Positions 8,898-16,259 of a DNA stretch of 64,000 bases are shown here, piece by piece. The translations under genes were made by a program, and so were the position numbers. The notes beneath the pieces were generated by a model that was not told where the DNA came from, ran no database searches, and saw only the letters and a list, made by a program, of their open reading frames with translations. Source of the stretch: Deltaproteobacteria bacterium (lineage in GTDB: Bacteria > Myxococcota_A > UBA9160 > PR03); assembly GCA_035063765.1 (NCBI GenBank), contig JAPSFT010000009.1:62001-126000 (forward strand), written 5' to 3'. Position 1 is the stretch's first letter, and every line of letters begins with the position of its first letter.

Positions 8898-9772
8898 CGC
8901 AGCGCCCCGTGCAGCGCGAGCAGCGCGCGTTCCGCCACCATCTGCGGGTTCGCGTTGCGCTGCGCGAGCGACTGGCGGCAGGCCTGGAGCTCGGCGAAGG
9001 CCGCGAGCTCGCGCTCGAGGTCGCCCGCGCCGGCGCGCGCGGCCACCCGCTCGCGCAGCCAGAGCGACGCGGTGTGGAGGAGCCCGGTGACGGCCTGCGC
9101 CGCCTCGGCGCGGGCTCCCCGGTACTCCTCCGCCCAGTCGAGGAGCTCCGGGACGCGGAGCGCCCCGGCGCCGGCCAGGCGCTCGGCGAGGGCACGCGTC
9201 TCGGGGTCGTCGGCGAGCCGGGCGGGGGGCGTCGCGAAGGGGACGCGCTGGCAGCGCGAGCGCACGGTCGCGAGCAGGCCGCTCGCGGTGGCGGCCACCA
9301 GCACCAGCACGGTGCGGGGCGGCGGCTCCTCGAGCAGGCGCAGGAGCGCGTTCTGGGCCTCCTGGTTCAGCCACTCGGCGTCGGCGACCACCGCGGCCCG
9401 CCAGCCGTCCTCGCGGGCGGCGCGCAGCCGCAGCCGCTCCTGGAGCGCGCGCACCTGTCCGATCCGCACGCGCGTGTCGTCGGCGCCGCGCTCCACCCAG
9501 AGCAGGTCGGGATGGTCCCCGACGTGCCGGTAGAGGGGGCCCTTCCTGCCGGCGCCGTCGATCGCGATCGGCTCGCCCGCGGCCGAGCGCCGGCACGAGG
9601 CGCAGGCCTCGCAGGGGCGCTCGCGCCCAGCCGCCTCGCACGCGAGCCCGCGCACGAAGCGCAGCGCCGCCTCGCGCGGCGCGTCCCCGGGACCCGAGAG
9701 CAGGTAGGCCGAGTGCACCCGCCCCGAGGCGAGCGCACGGCGCAGCAGGTCGTCGGCAGGGGAGCGCTCCAT
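8894..9772 (-). CDS. holB: DNA polymerase III delta' subunit
   Basis: This 292-residue clamp-loader stator subunit takes part in loading the sliding clamp at the replication fork. The P-loop region is degenerate ('LLSGPGDAPREAAL', without the Lys of a working Walker A), as is usual for delta'. It keeps a four-Cys zinc module ('CEACASCRR' plus upstream Cys), the 'ALLRLLEEPPP' segment and the 'VRSRCQR' SRC sensor motif. tmk, a common upstream neighbour, is absent; here the upstream gene is spt, 48 bases away on the same strand. Confidence 0.93.
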   Translation of the reverse strand: MERSPADDLLRRALASGRVHSAYLLSGPGDAPREAALRFVRGLACEAAGRERPCEACASCRRSAAGEPIAIDGAGRKGPLYRHVGDHPDLLWVERGADDTRVRIGQVRALQERLRLRAAREDGWRAAVVADAEWLNQEAQNALLRLLEEPPPRTVLVLVAATASGLLATVRSRCQRVPFATPPARLADDPETRALAERLAGAGALRVPELLDWAEEYRGARAEAAQAVTGLLHTASLWLRERVAARAGAGDLERELAAFAELQACRQSLAQRNANPQMVAERALLALHGALR

Positions 9773-9820
9773 CGGCGCGCGCAGTCTAGCGAGGGCCCGT
9801 GGTCCCGCCGCGCGGAGCCC

Positions 9821-11005
9821 TCAGCGGACGCCCAGCTCGCGCCCGACCCGGGCGATCGCGTCGAGCGCGCGATCGAGGTGCGCCCGCTGGTGGGTGGCCA
9901 TGTAGGAGGTGCGGACCATCGCGCGGTCCTCGGGCACGCCCGGCGAGATCACGCAGTTGACGAAGACGCCCTCCTCGTGGAGTCGCCGCACCATCCGGAG
10001 CGCGCGCATGTCGTCGCCCACGATGATCGGGATCACCGGCGACTCCGAGTCGCCGGTGTCGAAGCCGAGCCCCGCGAGCTCGCGCTTCATGTAGGCGGTG
10101 ACCTCCCAGAGCTGCTTGCGCCGCTCGGGCTCACGCTCGACGATCGCGAGCGCCGCGAGCGCCGCGGCGGCCGAGGCGGGCGGCAGGGCGGCGGAGAAGA
10201 CCGCCGAGCGCGCCGTGTGTCGCACGTAGTCGATCACCGTCGCGTCGCCGGCCACGAAGCCGCCGATCGCCGCCAGCGACTTCGAGAAGGTTCCCATCAC
10301 GAGGTCGACCTCGCCCTCGACGCCGAAGTGCTCGGCCGTGCCGCGGCCCGACGCGCCGAGGACGCCGAGGCCGTGCGCGTCGTCCACCATCAGGCGTGCG
10401 CCGAAGCGCTGCTTCAGCGCCACGATCCCGGGCAGCGGCGCGAGGTCGCCCTCCATCGAGTAGACGCCGTCCACCACGATCAGCCGGCCGCGGTCCTCGG
10501 GCACCGCCGCGAGCTTCGCCTCGAGGCTCGCCAGGTCGTTGTGCCGGAACTTGTAGAGCTTGCCGAAGCCGAGCCGGCAGCCGTCGAGGATGCAGGCGTG
10601 GTCGAGCGCGTCGAGGATCGCGACGTCGTGCCGGCCGAGCAGGCAGGAGAGCGTGCCGAGGTTCACCTGGAAGCCGGTCGAGAAGGTGACGGCGGCCTCG
10701 CGGTGCATGAAGGCGGCGAGCCGCGCCTCGAGCTCCTCGTGCAGGTCGAGCGAGCCGTTGAGCAGGCGCGAGCCCGCGCAGCCGGTGCCGTAGCGGGCGA
10801 GGGCGGCGGCCGCGGCCTCCTTCACCTCCGGGTGGTTCGTGAGGCCCAGGTAGTTGTTGGAGCCGAGCATCACGAGCCGGCGGCCGTCGGCGGTCGTGAC
10901 CTCGGGGTCCTGGGCCGAGGCGAGCGGCCGGTAGTAGGAGTAGACGTCGGCCGCGCGCAGGCTGCGCGCCTGGCCGTAGTCCCGGCACTTGTCGAAGACG
11001 TCCAA
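9821..11005 (-). CDS. spt: serine palmitoyltransferase-like alpha-oxoamine synthase
   Basis: This 394-residue PLP enzyme of the alpha-oxoamine synthase family (with BioF, KBL and HemA) condenses an amino acid with an acyl-CoA. I favour serine palmitoyltransferase, the first step of sphingolipid synthesis. The reasons are the N-terminal 'KCRDYGQ' and 'SYYRPL', the 'GSNNYLGLT' motif, 'YGTGCAGSR', 'DDAHGLGVLG' (PLP-ring Asp) and the PLP-Lys motif 'TFSKSLAAIGGF' (about residue 240), all closest to bacterial SPTs. A KDSR-like reductase diverges from it. The likely start is TTG 11005, seven bases after GGGAGGGA; no ATG or GTG gives a better fit. A BioF or KBL role is the alternative. Confidence 0.8.
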   Translation of the reverse strand: MDVFDKCRDYGQARSLRAADVYSYYRPLASAQDPEVTTADGRRLVMLGSNNYLGLTNHPEVKEAAAAALARYGTGCAGSRLLNGSLDLHEELEARLAAFMHREAAVTFSTGFQVNLGTLSCLLGRHDVAILDALDHACILDGCRLGFGKLYKFRHNDLASLEAKLAAVPEDRGRLIVVDGVYSMEGDLAPLPGIVALKQRFGARLMVDDAHGLGVLGASGRGTAEHFGVEGEVDLVMGTFSKSLAAIGGFVAGDATVIDYVRHTARSAVFSAALPPASAAAALAALAIVEREPERRKQLWEVTAYMKRELAGLGFDTGDSESPVIPIIVGDDMRALRMVRRLHEEGVFVNCVISPGVPEDRAMVRTSYMATHQRAHLDRALDAIARVGRELGVR

Positions 11006-11122
11006 CCCGCGTCCCTCCCGGGGGTGGCCGCATTGTAACGAACAGCGGGGTGGGTCTCGCGCCTTCCGGGACCGTTCTCGCGCGCAGTGGCCCCCGCGGG
11101 CGAAGCCCGGCATCGTTGGGCG

Positions 11123-11938
11123 ATGCCTTCCTCCGCCTTCCGCGACCGGCGCGCGCTCGTGACCGGGGGCTCGAGCGGGATCGGACGCGCGCTCGCGCTC
11201 GCGCTCGCGCGCGCCGGCGCGCACGTCGCGATCGTGGCGCGCCGCGAGGCGCCGCTGCGCGAGGCCGAAGGGGCGCTGCGTGCCGCCGCGCCCGGCGCCG
11301 TCCAGCGCTTCACGGCGATCGCCGCCGACGTGGCCGAGCCCGAGGCGGCGGCGCGCGCCGTCGCCGAGGCGGTGGCGGCGCTCGGCGGGCTCGACCTCGT
11401 CGTCAACAACGCGGGCGTGGCCCGTGCGCTGCGCTTCGAGGACACGCCGCCCGCCGAGTTCCAGCGCCTCGTCGCGGTGAACTACCTCGGCGCCGTCCAC
11501 GTCGTGCGCGCGGCGCTGCCGCACCTCGCGGCGGGTGCGCGGATCGCCAACGTCTCGTCGCTGGCCGGCGCGCTCGCCATCTACGGCTACGCGGCCTACG
11601 CGCCGAGCAAGTTCGCGCTGACCGCCTTCTCGGAGGTGCTGCGCCAGGAGCTGCGCCCGCGCGGGATCGCGGTCTCCGTGCTCCTGCCGCCGGACACCGA
11701 CACGCCGCAGCTCGCCGAGGAGAACCGCGAGAAGCCGGCCGCGACGCGCGCGCTCGCCGGCAACGTCCCGGTGCTCGCGCCCGAGGCGGTGGCCGACGCG
11801 CTGCTCGAGGGGCTCGCGAGCGGGCGGGCCGTGATCGTCCCCGGCTGGCGCGCGCGCGCCACCCTGTGGGCCGCCCGGCTCGCGCCGGGCCTCGTGCGGC
11901 GCATCATCGACCGCGAGATCGCCCGCGCCGGCGGGTAG
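11123..11938 (+). CDS. SDR reductase resembling 3-ketodihydrosphingosine reductase
   Basis: This 271-residue short-chain dehydrogenase has the cofactor motif 'VTGGSSGIG' (residues 13-21), 'NNAG' near 94 and the catalytic 'YAPSK' near 159-163. 'PPDTDTPQLAEENREKP' near residue 189 is strikingly like the signature of eukaryotic 3-ketodihydrosphingosine reductase (KDSR/TSC10 type), which reduces the product of serine palmitoyltransferase. The gene diverges from the spt-like gene across 117 bases, so both may make sphinganine. ATG 11123 gives a normal SDR N-terminus; the upstream in-frame GTG 11087 is less likely. Without the neighbour I would call it a generic SDR. Confidence 0.8.
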   Translation: MPSSAFRDRRALVTGGSSGIGRALALALARAGAHVAIVARREAPLREAEGALRAAAPGAVQRFTAIAADVAEPEAAARAVAEAVAALGGLDLVVNNAGVARALRFEDTPPAEFQRLVAVNYLGAVHVVRAALPHLAAGARIANVSSLAGALAIYGYAAYAPSKFALTAFSEVLRQELRPRGIAVSVLLPPDTDTPQLAEENREKPAATRALAGNVPVLAPEAVADALLEGLASGRAVIVPGWRARATLWAARLAPGLVRRIIDREIARAGG

Positions 11939-12045
11939 CGGGCCCGACGGGCGGTGCCCTCAAGTGGCCCCGCGCTCCGGCCGATCCCACCCCACGTTCC
12001 AGAGGGCCCGGCGCTGCGCGCGGGCCATCCAGGGGGGGGACCGAG

Positions 12046-12447
12046 ATGGCTCTGTTCGGGAATCGCGGCGACGAGGGGACGACCCAGGAGTCCGCCGGCC
12101 TGGCACCGGCGACGACGGCGAGCCGGCAGGCGCTCAGCGCCTTCATCGACCAGGGCTCCGAGTTCGAGGGCAAGCTCAGCTTCAAGGACACCGTCCGGAT
12201 CGACGGCTGCTTCCGCGGCGAGATCGCGAGCGAGAACACGCTCGTGGTCGGCGAGAGCGGCGAGATCTTCGCGACCGTGCGCTCGCGCACGGTGGTGATC
12301 GCCGGCGCCGTGACGGGCGACGTGGTCGCCAGCGACCGCCTGGTGCTCCAGAAGAGCGCGCGCGTCGAAGGCGACGTCGAGGCCGGCTCGCTCCAGATGG
12401 AGGACGGCGCGGTGCTGAACGGCCGGATCTCGATGAAGAAGGGCTAG
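12046..12447 (+). CDS. bactofilin
   Basis: This 133-residue polymer-forming cytoskeletal protein has a short disordered start, then a beta-helix core with the bactofilin pattern 'FEGKLSFKDTVRIDGCFRG' and later 'VVGESGEIFATV' and 'VVIAGAVTGDVVASDRLVL'. Bactofilins self-assemble without nucleotide into filaments at the membrane and help in cell shape, stalk or pilus positioning. ATG 12046 is preceded by a G-rich ribosome-binding site. It lies 107 bases behind the KDSR-like gene. No M23 peptidase partner is adjacent. Confidence 0.92.
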   Translation: MALFGNRGDEGTTQESAGLAPATTASRQALSAFIDQGSEFEGKLSFKDTVRIDGCFRGEIASENTLVVGESGEIFATVRSRTVVIAGAVTGDVVASDRLVLQKSARVEGDVEAGSLQMEDGAVLNGRISMKKG

Positions 12448-12469
12448 GCCGCGCGCAAGCCCGGCGCCC

Positions 12470-12730
12470 TCAGTGTGGATCCGCCGGCACCACCTGCGTG
12501 ACGGCCGGCACCTCGCGCCGCAGCGTCGGCTCGATCACGAGGCGCAGCGTCGCGAGCTGCGCCGGGCAGCGCGCACACGCGCCCTGGAAGAGCAGGCTCA
12601 CGGCACCCTCCTCGTCGACACCCGCCAGCTCGACGTTGCCGCCGTCGAGCACGAGCCCGGGCCGGAGCCGGTCGATCACGGCCTCCACCTGCTGGCGCAT
12701 GCGCCGTACCCACTCGAGGTCGTTGCCCAT
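12470..12730 (-). CDS. NifU C-terminal (Nfu) domain Fe-S scaffold
   Basis: This 86-residue stand-alone Nfu domain carries [4Fe-4S] clusters to apo-proteins. The motifs are 'LVLDGGNVELAGV' and the cluster-binding pair in 'GACARCPAQ' (C-x2-C). It is minus strand, converging with the bactofilin gene and diverging from moaX (59-base gap). It lacks the A-type N-terminal domain of NfuA. The nearby molybdenum-cofactor genes make delivery to Mo/Fe-S enzymes conceivable but unproven. Confidence 0.88.
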   Translation of the reverse strand: MGNDLEWVRRMRQQVEAVIDRLRPGLVLDGGNVELAGVDEEGAVSLLFQGACARCPAQLATLRLVIEPTLRREVPAVTQVVPADPH

Positions 12731-12788
12731 GGGCTGCCTATCGGAAGGCCCGTGGGCTTCGTTGAGCCCGTGGGGTAGCCTGCCCGCC

Positions 12789-13460
12789 ATGCGCGTGACC
12801 GTCCGGCTGTTCGGGCCGATCCGCGAGCTTGCCGGTGCGAAGGAGCTGCACGTCCAGCTTCCGGCCGGCGCGACGGTGGCCGCGCTGCGCGCGCTGCTCG
12901 CCGGGAAGCACCCGGAGATCGCCGCCCTGGGCCCGCGGCTGCGCATCTCCGTGAACCGCGAGCTCGCGGCCGAGGACGCCCCGCTGGCCGACGGCGACGA
13001 GGCGGCGCTCCTGCCGCCGGTGTCGGGCGGCTCCGGTGGGGACCCCCCGCGCTGCACGATCTCGGAGCGCCCGCTCGACCCGGAGGCGGTCGCTGCCCGG
13101 GTGCTCGGGCCCGACGCCGGCGGCGTGGTCAGCTTCGCCGGCGCCGTGCGCGAGCACGCGCGCGGCCACGCGATCGAGCACCTCGAGTACGAGGCGTACC
13201 CGGAGATGGCGGTCCAGGAGATGGAGCGCATCTGCGACGAGGCGGCGCGCCGCTGGCCGGGCGCGCGCGTCGCGATCGCGCACCGGGTGGGCCACCTCGC
13301 GATCGGCGAGCTGGCCGTCGTCGTCGTGGCGGCCGCCGCCCACCGCGCCGAGGCCTTCGACGCCTGCCGCTTCGCGATCGACGCCCTCAAGGAGACCGTG
13401 CCGATCTGGAAGAAGGAGGTCGCGCGCGACGGGTCGTACTGGGTGGACGACCACGCGTGA
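12789..13460 (+). CDS. moaX: fused molybdopterin synthase MoaD-MoaE
   Basis: This 223-residue fusion of both molybdopterin synthase subunits converts cyclic pyranopterin monophosphate to molybdopterin. Residues 1-81 are a MoaD ubiquitin-like fold ending in 'PPVSGG', normally the free C-terminus that becomes a thiocarboxylate. After 'SGGDPPR' a MoaE domain follows, with 'GAVREHARG', 'LEYEAYPEMA' and the active-site lysines in 'KETVPIWKKE' near residues 200-210. In the mycobacterial fusion MoaX, cleavage after the MoaD di-glycine is needed; Gly81 is the likely equivalent. The start is ATG 12789, and its stop overlaps moaB as GTGA. Confidence 0.95.
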   Translation: MRVTVRLFGPIRELAGAKELHVQLPAGATVAALRALLAGKHPEIAALGPRLRISVNRELAAEDAPLADGDEAALLPPVSGGSGGDPPRCTISERPLDPEAVAARVLGPDAGGVVSFAGAVREHARGHAIEHLEYEAYPEMAVQEMERICDEAARRWPGARVAIAHRVGHLAIGELAVVVVAAAAHRAEAFDACRFAIDALKETVPIWKKEVARDGSYWVDDHA

Positions 13461-13999
13461 GCGGGCATCGCGGGCGTGCGGGCGAGCCCTCGAGCGCGGG
13501 CGCCCACCGGAGCGCCGCCCCGCGCCGCGTGCCGTCGGTGGTGATCACGGTGAGCGACACGCGCACGCTCGCCGACGACACGGGCGGGGCGCTGCTGGTC
13601 GAGCTGCTCGAGGGCGCCGGGCACCCGGTCGCCGGCCGCGTGCTGGTGCCCGACGACGTCGGCGCGATCCAGAACGCGCTCGACGAGGCGGTGATGCGCG
13701 ACGACGTCGCCGCGGTGTTCCTGACCGGCGGCACCGGGATCGCGCCGCGCGACGTGACCCCCGAGGCGCTGCTGCCGGTGCTCGACCGGCCGATCCCGGG
13801 CTTCGGCGAGCTGTTCCGGGTGCTCTCCTACCAGGAGATCGGGCCCGCCGCGCTGCTCTCGCGCGCGCTGGCCGGCACCGTGCGCGGCCGGCTCGTGGCC
13901 GCGCTGCCCGGCTCGCGCGCCGCGATCCGGCTCGCCATGGAGAAGCTGCTGCTCCCGGAGCTCGGCCACCTCGCCGCCGAGGCGGTCAAGAAGGGCTGA
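13457..13999 (+). CDS. moaB: MoaB/MogA family molybdopterin adenylyltransferase
   Basis: This 180-residue protein with the MoCF-binding fold is predicted to adenylylate molybdopterin before molybdate insertion. Motifs are 'VITVSDTRTLADDTGG' near the N-terminus and the substrate loop 'FLTGGTGIAPRDVTPEA'. An extra 27 residues precede the domain because of the GTG start (13457) that overlaps the moaX stop. Translational coupling to moaX makes a molybdenum-cofactor mini-operon. Confidence 0.92.
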   Translation: MSGHRGRAGEPSSAGAHRSAAPRRVPSVVITVSDTRTLADDTGGALLVELLEGAGHPVAGRVLVPDDVGAIQNALDEAVMRDDVAAVFLTGGTGIAPRDVTPEALLPVLDRPIPGFGELFRVLSYQEIGPAALLSRALAGTVRGRLVAALPGSRAAIRLAMEKLLLPELGHLAAEAVKKG

Positions 14000-14002
14000 G
14001 GC

Positions 14003-15271
14003 ATGCACGCGGTCGTGTCGGCCTTCCTGGGCATCGCCCTGCTGGCGGCTCCGGCCGCCGCCGAGCTGTGGGTGTGGGTCGACGGCGAGGGCCGCACCCA
14101 CGTCACCGACGACGCCGCCAAGGTCCCGGGCGAGGCGCGCGCGCGCGACGGCGGCGGGGCCGGGCTCGACGCGCTCTGGGGCGGTCGCGTGCGCGGCCCC
14201 GCGCCCGCGCCGGCGGCCCGCGGCTCGAGCCGCCCCGAGGACCGCGCCGCGAGCCTCGTGCGCTCCGCCCTCGACGACCTCCAGCACGGCGAGAGCGGCC
14301 GCGCCGCAGCGGCGCTCGAGGGCGCGCTGCGCGCCGACCCCGGCAACGTCGAGGCGCACTGGTACCTGGCGCTCCTCGACCGCCAGCGCGGGCGCCTCGA
14401 CTCCTCGCAGCGACACCTGGAGGCGTTCCTCGCGCGCGCCGGTGACGAGCACGACGACTGGCGCGAGTCGGCGCGCCGCCGGCTGGCCGCGGTGGGCGAC
14501 GAGAAGCGCCTCGCGGCCGCGCAGGCCGCCGAGGGGCCGCTGCGCCTCGCCGCCGCCGCAAGCCCCCACTTCCGGATCCAGTACGACGAGCGCCTCGGCG
14601 AGGCGCGCGCCGACTACGCCCGCACCGTGACCCGCTACCTCGAGGAGGCCTTCGAGCACGCGCGCCGGCGGCTCGGCGTCGCGCCGGCGGAGCCGACGGG
14701 CGTGGTCTTCTACGGCAAGGCGGCCTACCTGGCCGCCCACCAGCACCGCTTCAGCTTCCCGACCGTCGGCTTCTACGACGGCCGCATCCACGTCGCCTCG
14801 GCCGCGCACCCGGCCGGCGAGCTGCGCGCGCTGCTCTTCCACGAGTACGTCCACGCGGTCTTCGCCGAGCGCACCGGCGGGCACCGGCCGTTCTGGCTGA
14901 ACGAAGGCCTCGCCGAGCTCGCGGAGCGCGCGTCGAGCGCGCAGGAGCCGCTCTCGCGCCGCGAGCGGGCGATCCTGCACGAGCGCATCGCCTCCGGCGA
15001 CTGGACCCCGCTCGGCGAGCTGGTCGCCGGCTTCGGCGGCCTTCGCGAGGGGGCGGCGCGGCTCGCCTATCTCGAGTCGACCGCGGCCGCGGCCTGGGTC
15101 CACGCGCGCACGACACCGTCGGGGATCGCCGCGCTCCTCGACCAGCTCGGCGCCGGCGCCGCGCCCGACGCCGCCCTGCGCGCGGCGGTGGGGACCGACA
15201 CGGCCGGCGTCGACACCGCCGTGCGCGCCGGGATCGAGGCCGAGTTCCCGCGCCAGGCGCAGGCGCCGTAG
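14003..15271 (+). CDS. secreted gluzincin peptidase with DUF4124 and TPR
   Basis: This 422-residue exported protein has a signal peptide (1-20, cut after APAAA). A DUF4124-like patch 'ELWVWVDGEGRTHVTDD' follows, then a TPR-like helical part ('GNVEAHWYLALLDRQRGRLD') and a peptidase-MA-type catalytic domain. Zinc ligands are 'HEYVHAVF' (HExxH, about residue 282) and 'NEGLAEL' downstream, a gluzincin arrangement. It is predicted to act in the periplasm or outer membrane on unknown proteins. It starts three bases after the moaB stop but is functionally unrelated to it. Confidence 0.85.
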   Translation: MHAVVSAFLGIALLAAPAAAELWVWVDGEGRTHVTDDAAKVPGEARARDGGGAGLDALWGGRVRGPAPAPAARGSSRPEDRAASLVRSALDDLQHGESGRAAAALEGALRADPGNVEAHWYLALLDRQRGRLDSSQRHLEAFLARAGDEHDDWRESARRRLAAVGDEKRLAAAQAAEGPLRLAAAASPHFRIQYDERLGEARADYARTVTRYLEEAFEHARRRLGVAPAEPTGVVFYGKAAYLAAHQHRFSFPTVGFYDGRIHVASAAHPAGELRALLFHEYVHAVFAERTGGHRPFWLNEGLAELAERASSAQEPLSRRERAILHERIASGDWTPLGELVAGFGGLREGAARLAYLESTAAAAWVHARTTPSGIAALLDQLGAGAAPDAALRAAVGTDTAGVDTAVRAGIEAEFPRQAQAP

Positions 15272-15328
15272 CGCCCGGGCCGGATTCGCGCACCGGGCTC
15301 GCTCCGGGGCTCACGAGATGGGCTCTAG

Positions 15329-15369
15329 GGAAGATCCGGCGTGTCAAAGCTATTTCGGATACGGAACAC
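15329..15369 (+). repeat. dispersed 41-bp repeat, copy 1
   Basis: This segment matches 58938-58978 at 35 of 41 positions. The outer blocks GGAAGATCCGGCG and CGGATACGGAACAC are identical in both, with a variable centre. It ends at the last base of the DUF99 stop codon on the other strand. It also contains an inverted ATCCG/CGGAT pair that could form a weak hairpin between two convergent genes. Function unknown. Confidence 0.6.
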
Positions 15370-15980
15370 TAGGGCCGCCCGCGCGACTCCCCCGTCGCCA
15401 CGGCGCGCGCGAAGAGGTGCGCGAGGCGCAGTGCCTCGGGGAGGTCGGACTTGCGGCGCGAGGCCGCGACCAGCGCGGCGGCGCGCGCGGGCTCGATCCC
15501 CGCGCACGCGAGCCACGGCCCGCCCTCGATCCGGAACGCGGCCGGACAGGCGGCCACGCTGGCGAGCCGCGCCTCGAGCCCGGCGGCGCGCAGCGCGCCG
15601 GCGAGCCGGTGGTCGGCGGGATCGCGGCGGTTCACGACCAGCACCGGGCGGGCCAGCGCGCGCGCGAGGGCCGGCACGTCGACGACGCCGAGGCCGGCGA
15701 TGGTGACGCCGCCGAGGACCACGCCCGCGAGCCCCTGGGCGAGGCGGAGCGCGCCGATCCAGCCGGCCAGGAAGCCGGTCGCGCCGTCGCCGTCGACCGG
15801 GAAGCGGGTCAGGGCCACGCCTTCCACCTGGTCGGCACCCTCGGTACGCACGGCCACGATCGGGACGTCGCGGTCGCGGTGCTTGTCGAAGGCGCCGTCG
15901 TCGATGCCGAGCAGGTGCGGCCGGAGCCGATCGCCGCGGCGCGCGGGCGCGCCCGCGTCAGCGGCGCACGGCGAAGCCAT
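15369..15980 (-). CDS. DUF99 family protein
   Basis: This 203-residue protein matches the pattern of the DUF99 family: 'LLGIDDGAFDKH' near the start, 'FPVDGDGATGFLAGWI', 'LGGVTIAGLGVVDV' and 'RPVLVVNRRDP'. The family is best known from archaea and is structurally related to endonuclease V; a nucleic-acid role is suspected but not shown. The ATG chosen overlaps the upstream acylphosphatase gene by 23 bases, so a later start is possible. It is bracketed at its stop codon by the dispersed repeat. Confidence 0.7.
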   Translation of the reverse strand: MASPCAADAGAPARRGDRLRPHLLGIDDGAFDKHRDRDVPIVAVRTEGADQVEGVALTRFPVDGDGATGFLAGWIGALRLAQGLAGVVLGGVTIAGLGVVDVPALARALARPVLVVNRRDPADHRLAGALRAAGLEARLASVAACPAAFRIEGGPWLACAGIEPARAAALVAASRRKSDLPEALRLAHLFARAVATGESRGRP

Positions 15981-16239
15981 CGAGGCCTTCGGGCGGCTCG
16001 TCCGCGACGTCCACCTGCTCGACGCGCGCCGCGGGCGGCCCGCGCCGGCAGAAGGCGAGCGCGGCCTCCACCGCCTCGCGCGCGCCCTCGAAGACGGCCT
16101 CGACGCTCCCGTCGGCGCGGTTGCGCACCCAGCCGGCGAGGCCGAGCGCGCGCGCCCGCTCCTCGGTGGCGCCGCGGAACCAGACGCCCTGCACGCGTCC
16201 CTGCACGACCACCCGCCTGCGCACCCGGTCGGCCGCCAT
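15958..16239 (-). CDS. acyP: acylphosphatase
   Basis: This 93-residue small enzyme hydrolyses carboxyl-phosphate mixed anhydrides. The phosphate-binding loop 'GRVQGVWFRG' with its catalytic Arg and the catalytic Asn of 'GWVRNRADGSVEAVFEG' are both present, and the length is typical. It overlaps the DUF99 gene and diverges from the M20 amidohydrolase gene with only 20 bases between, which must hold both start signals. Confidence 0.95.
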   Translation of the reverse strand: MAADRVRRRVVVQGRVQGVWFRGATEERARALGLAGWVRNRADGSVEAVFEGAREAVEAALAFCRRGPPAARVEQVDVADEPPEGLDGFAVRR

Positions 16240-16259
16240 CGCCGCTACGCTAGCCGACC

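Noticed and set aside
8894-9772. Broken P-loop in the delta' subunit as a sign of gene decay
   Set aside because: A non-functional Walker A is normal for delta' clamp-loader subunits.
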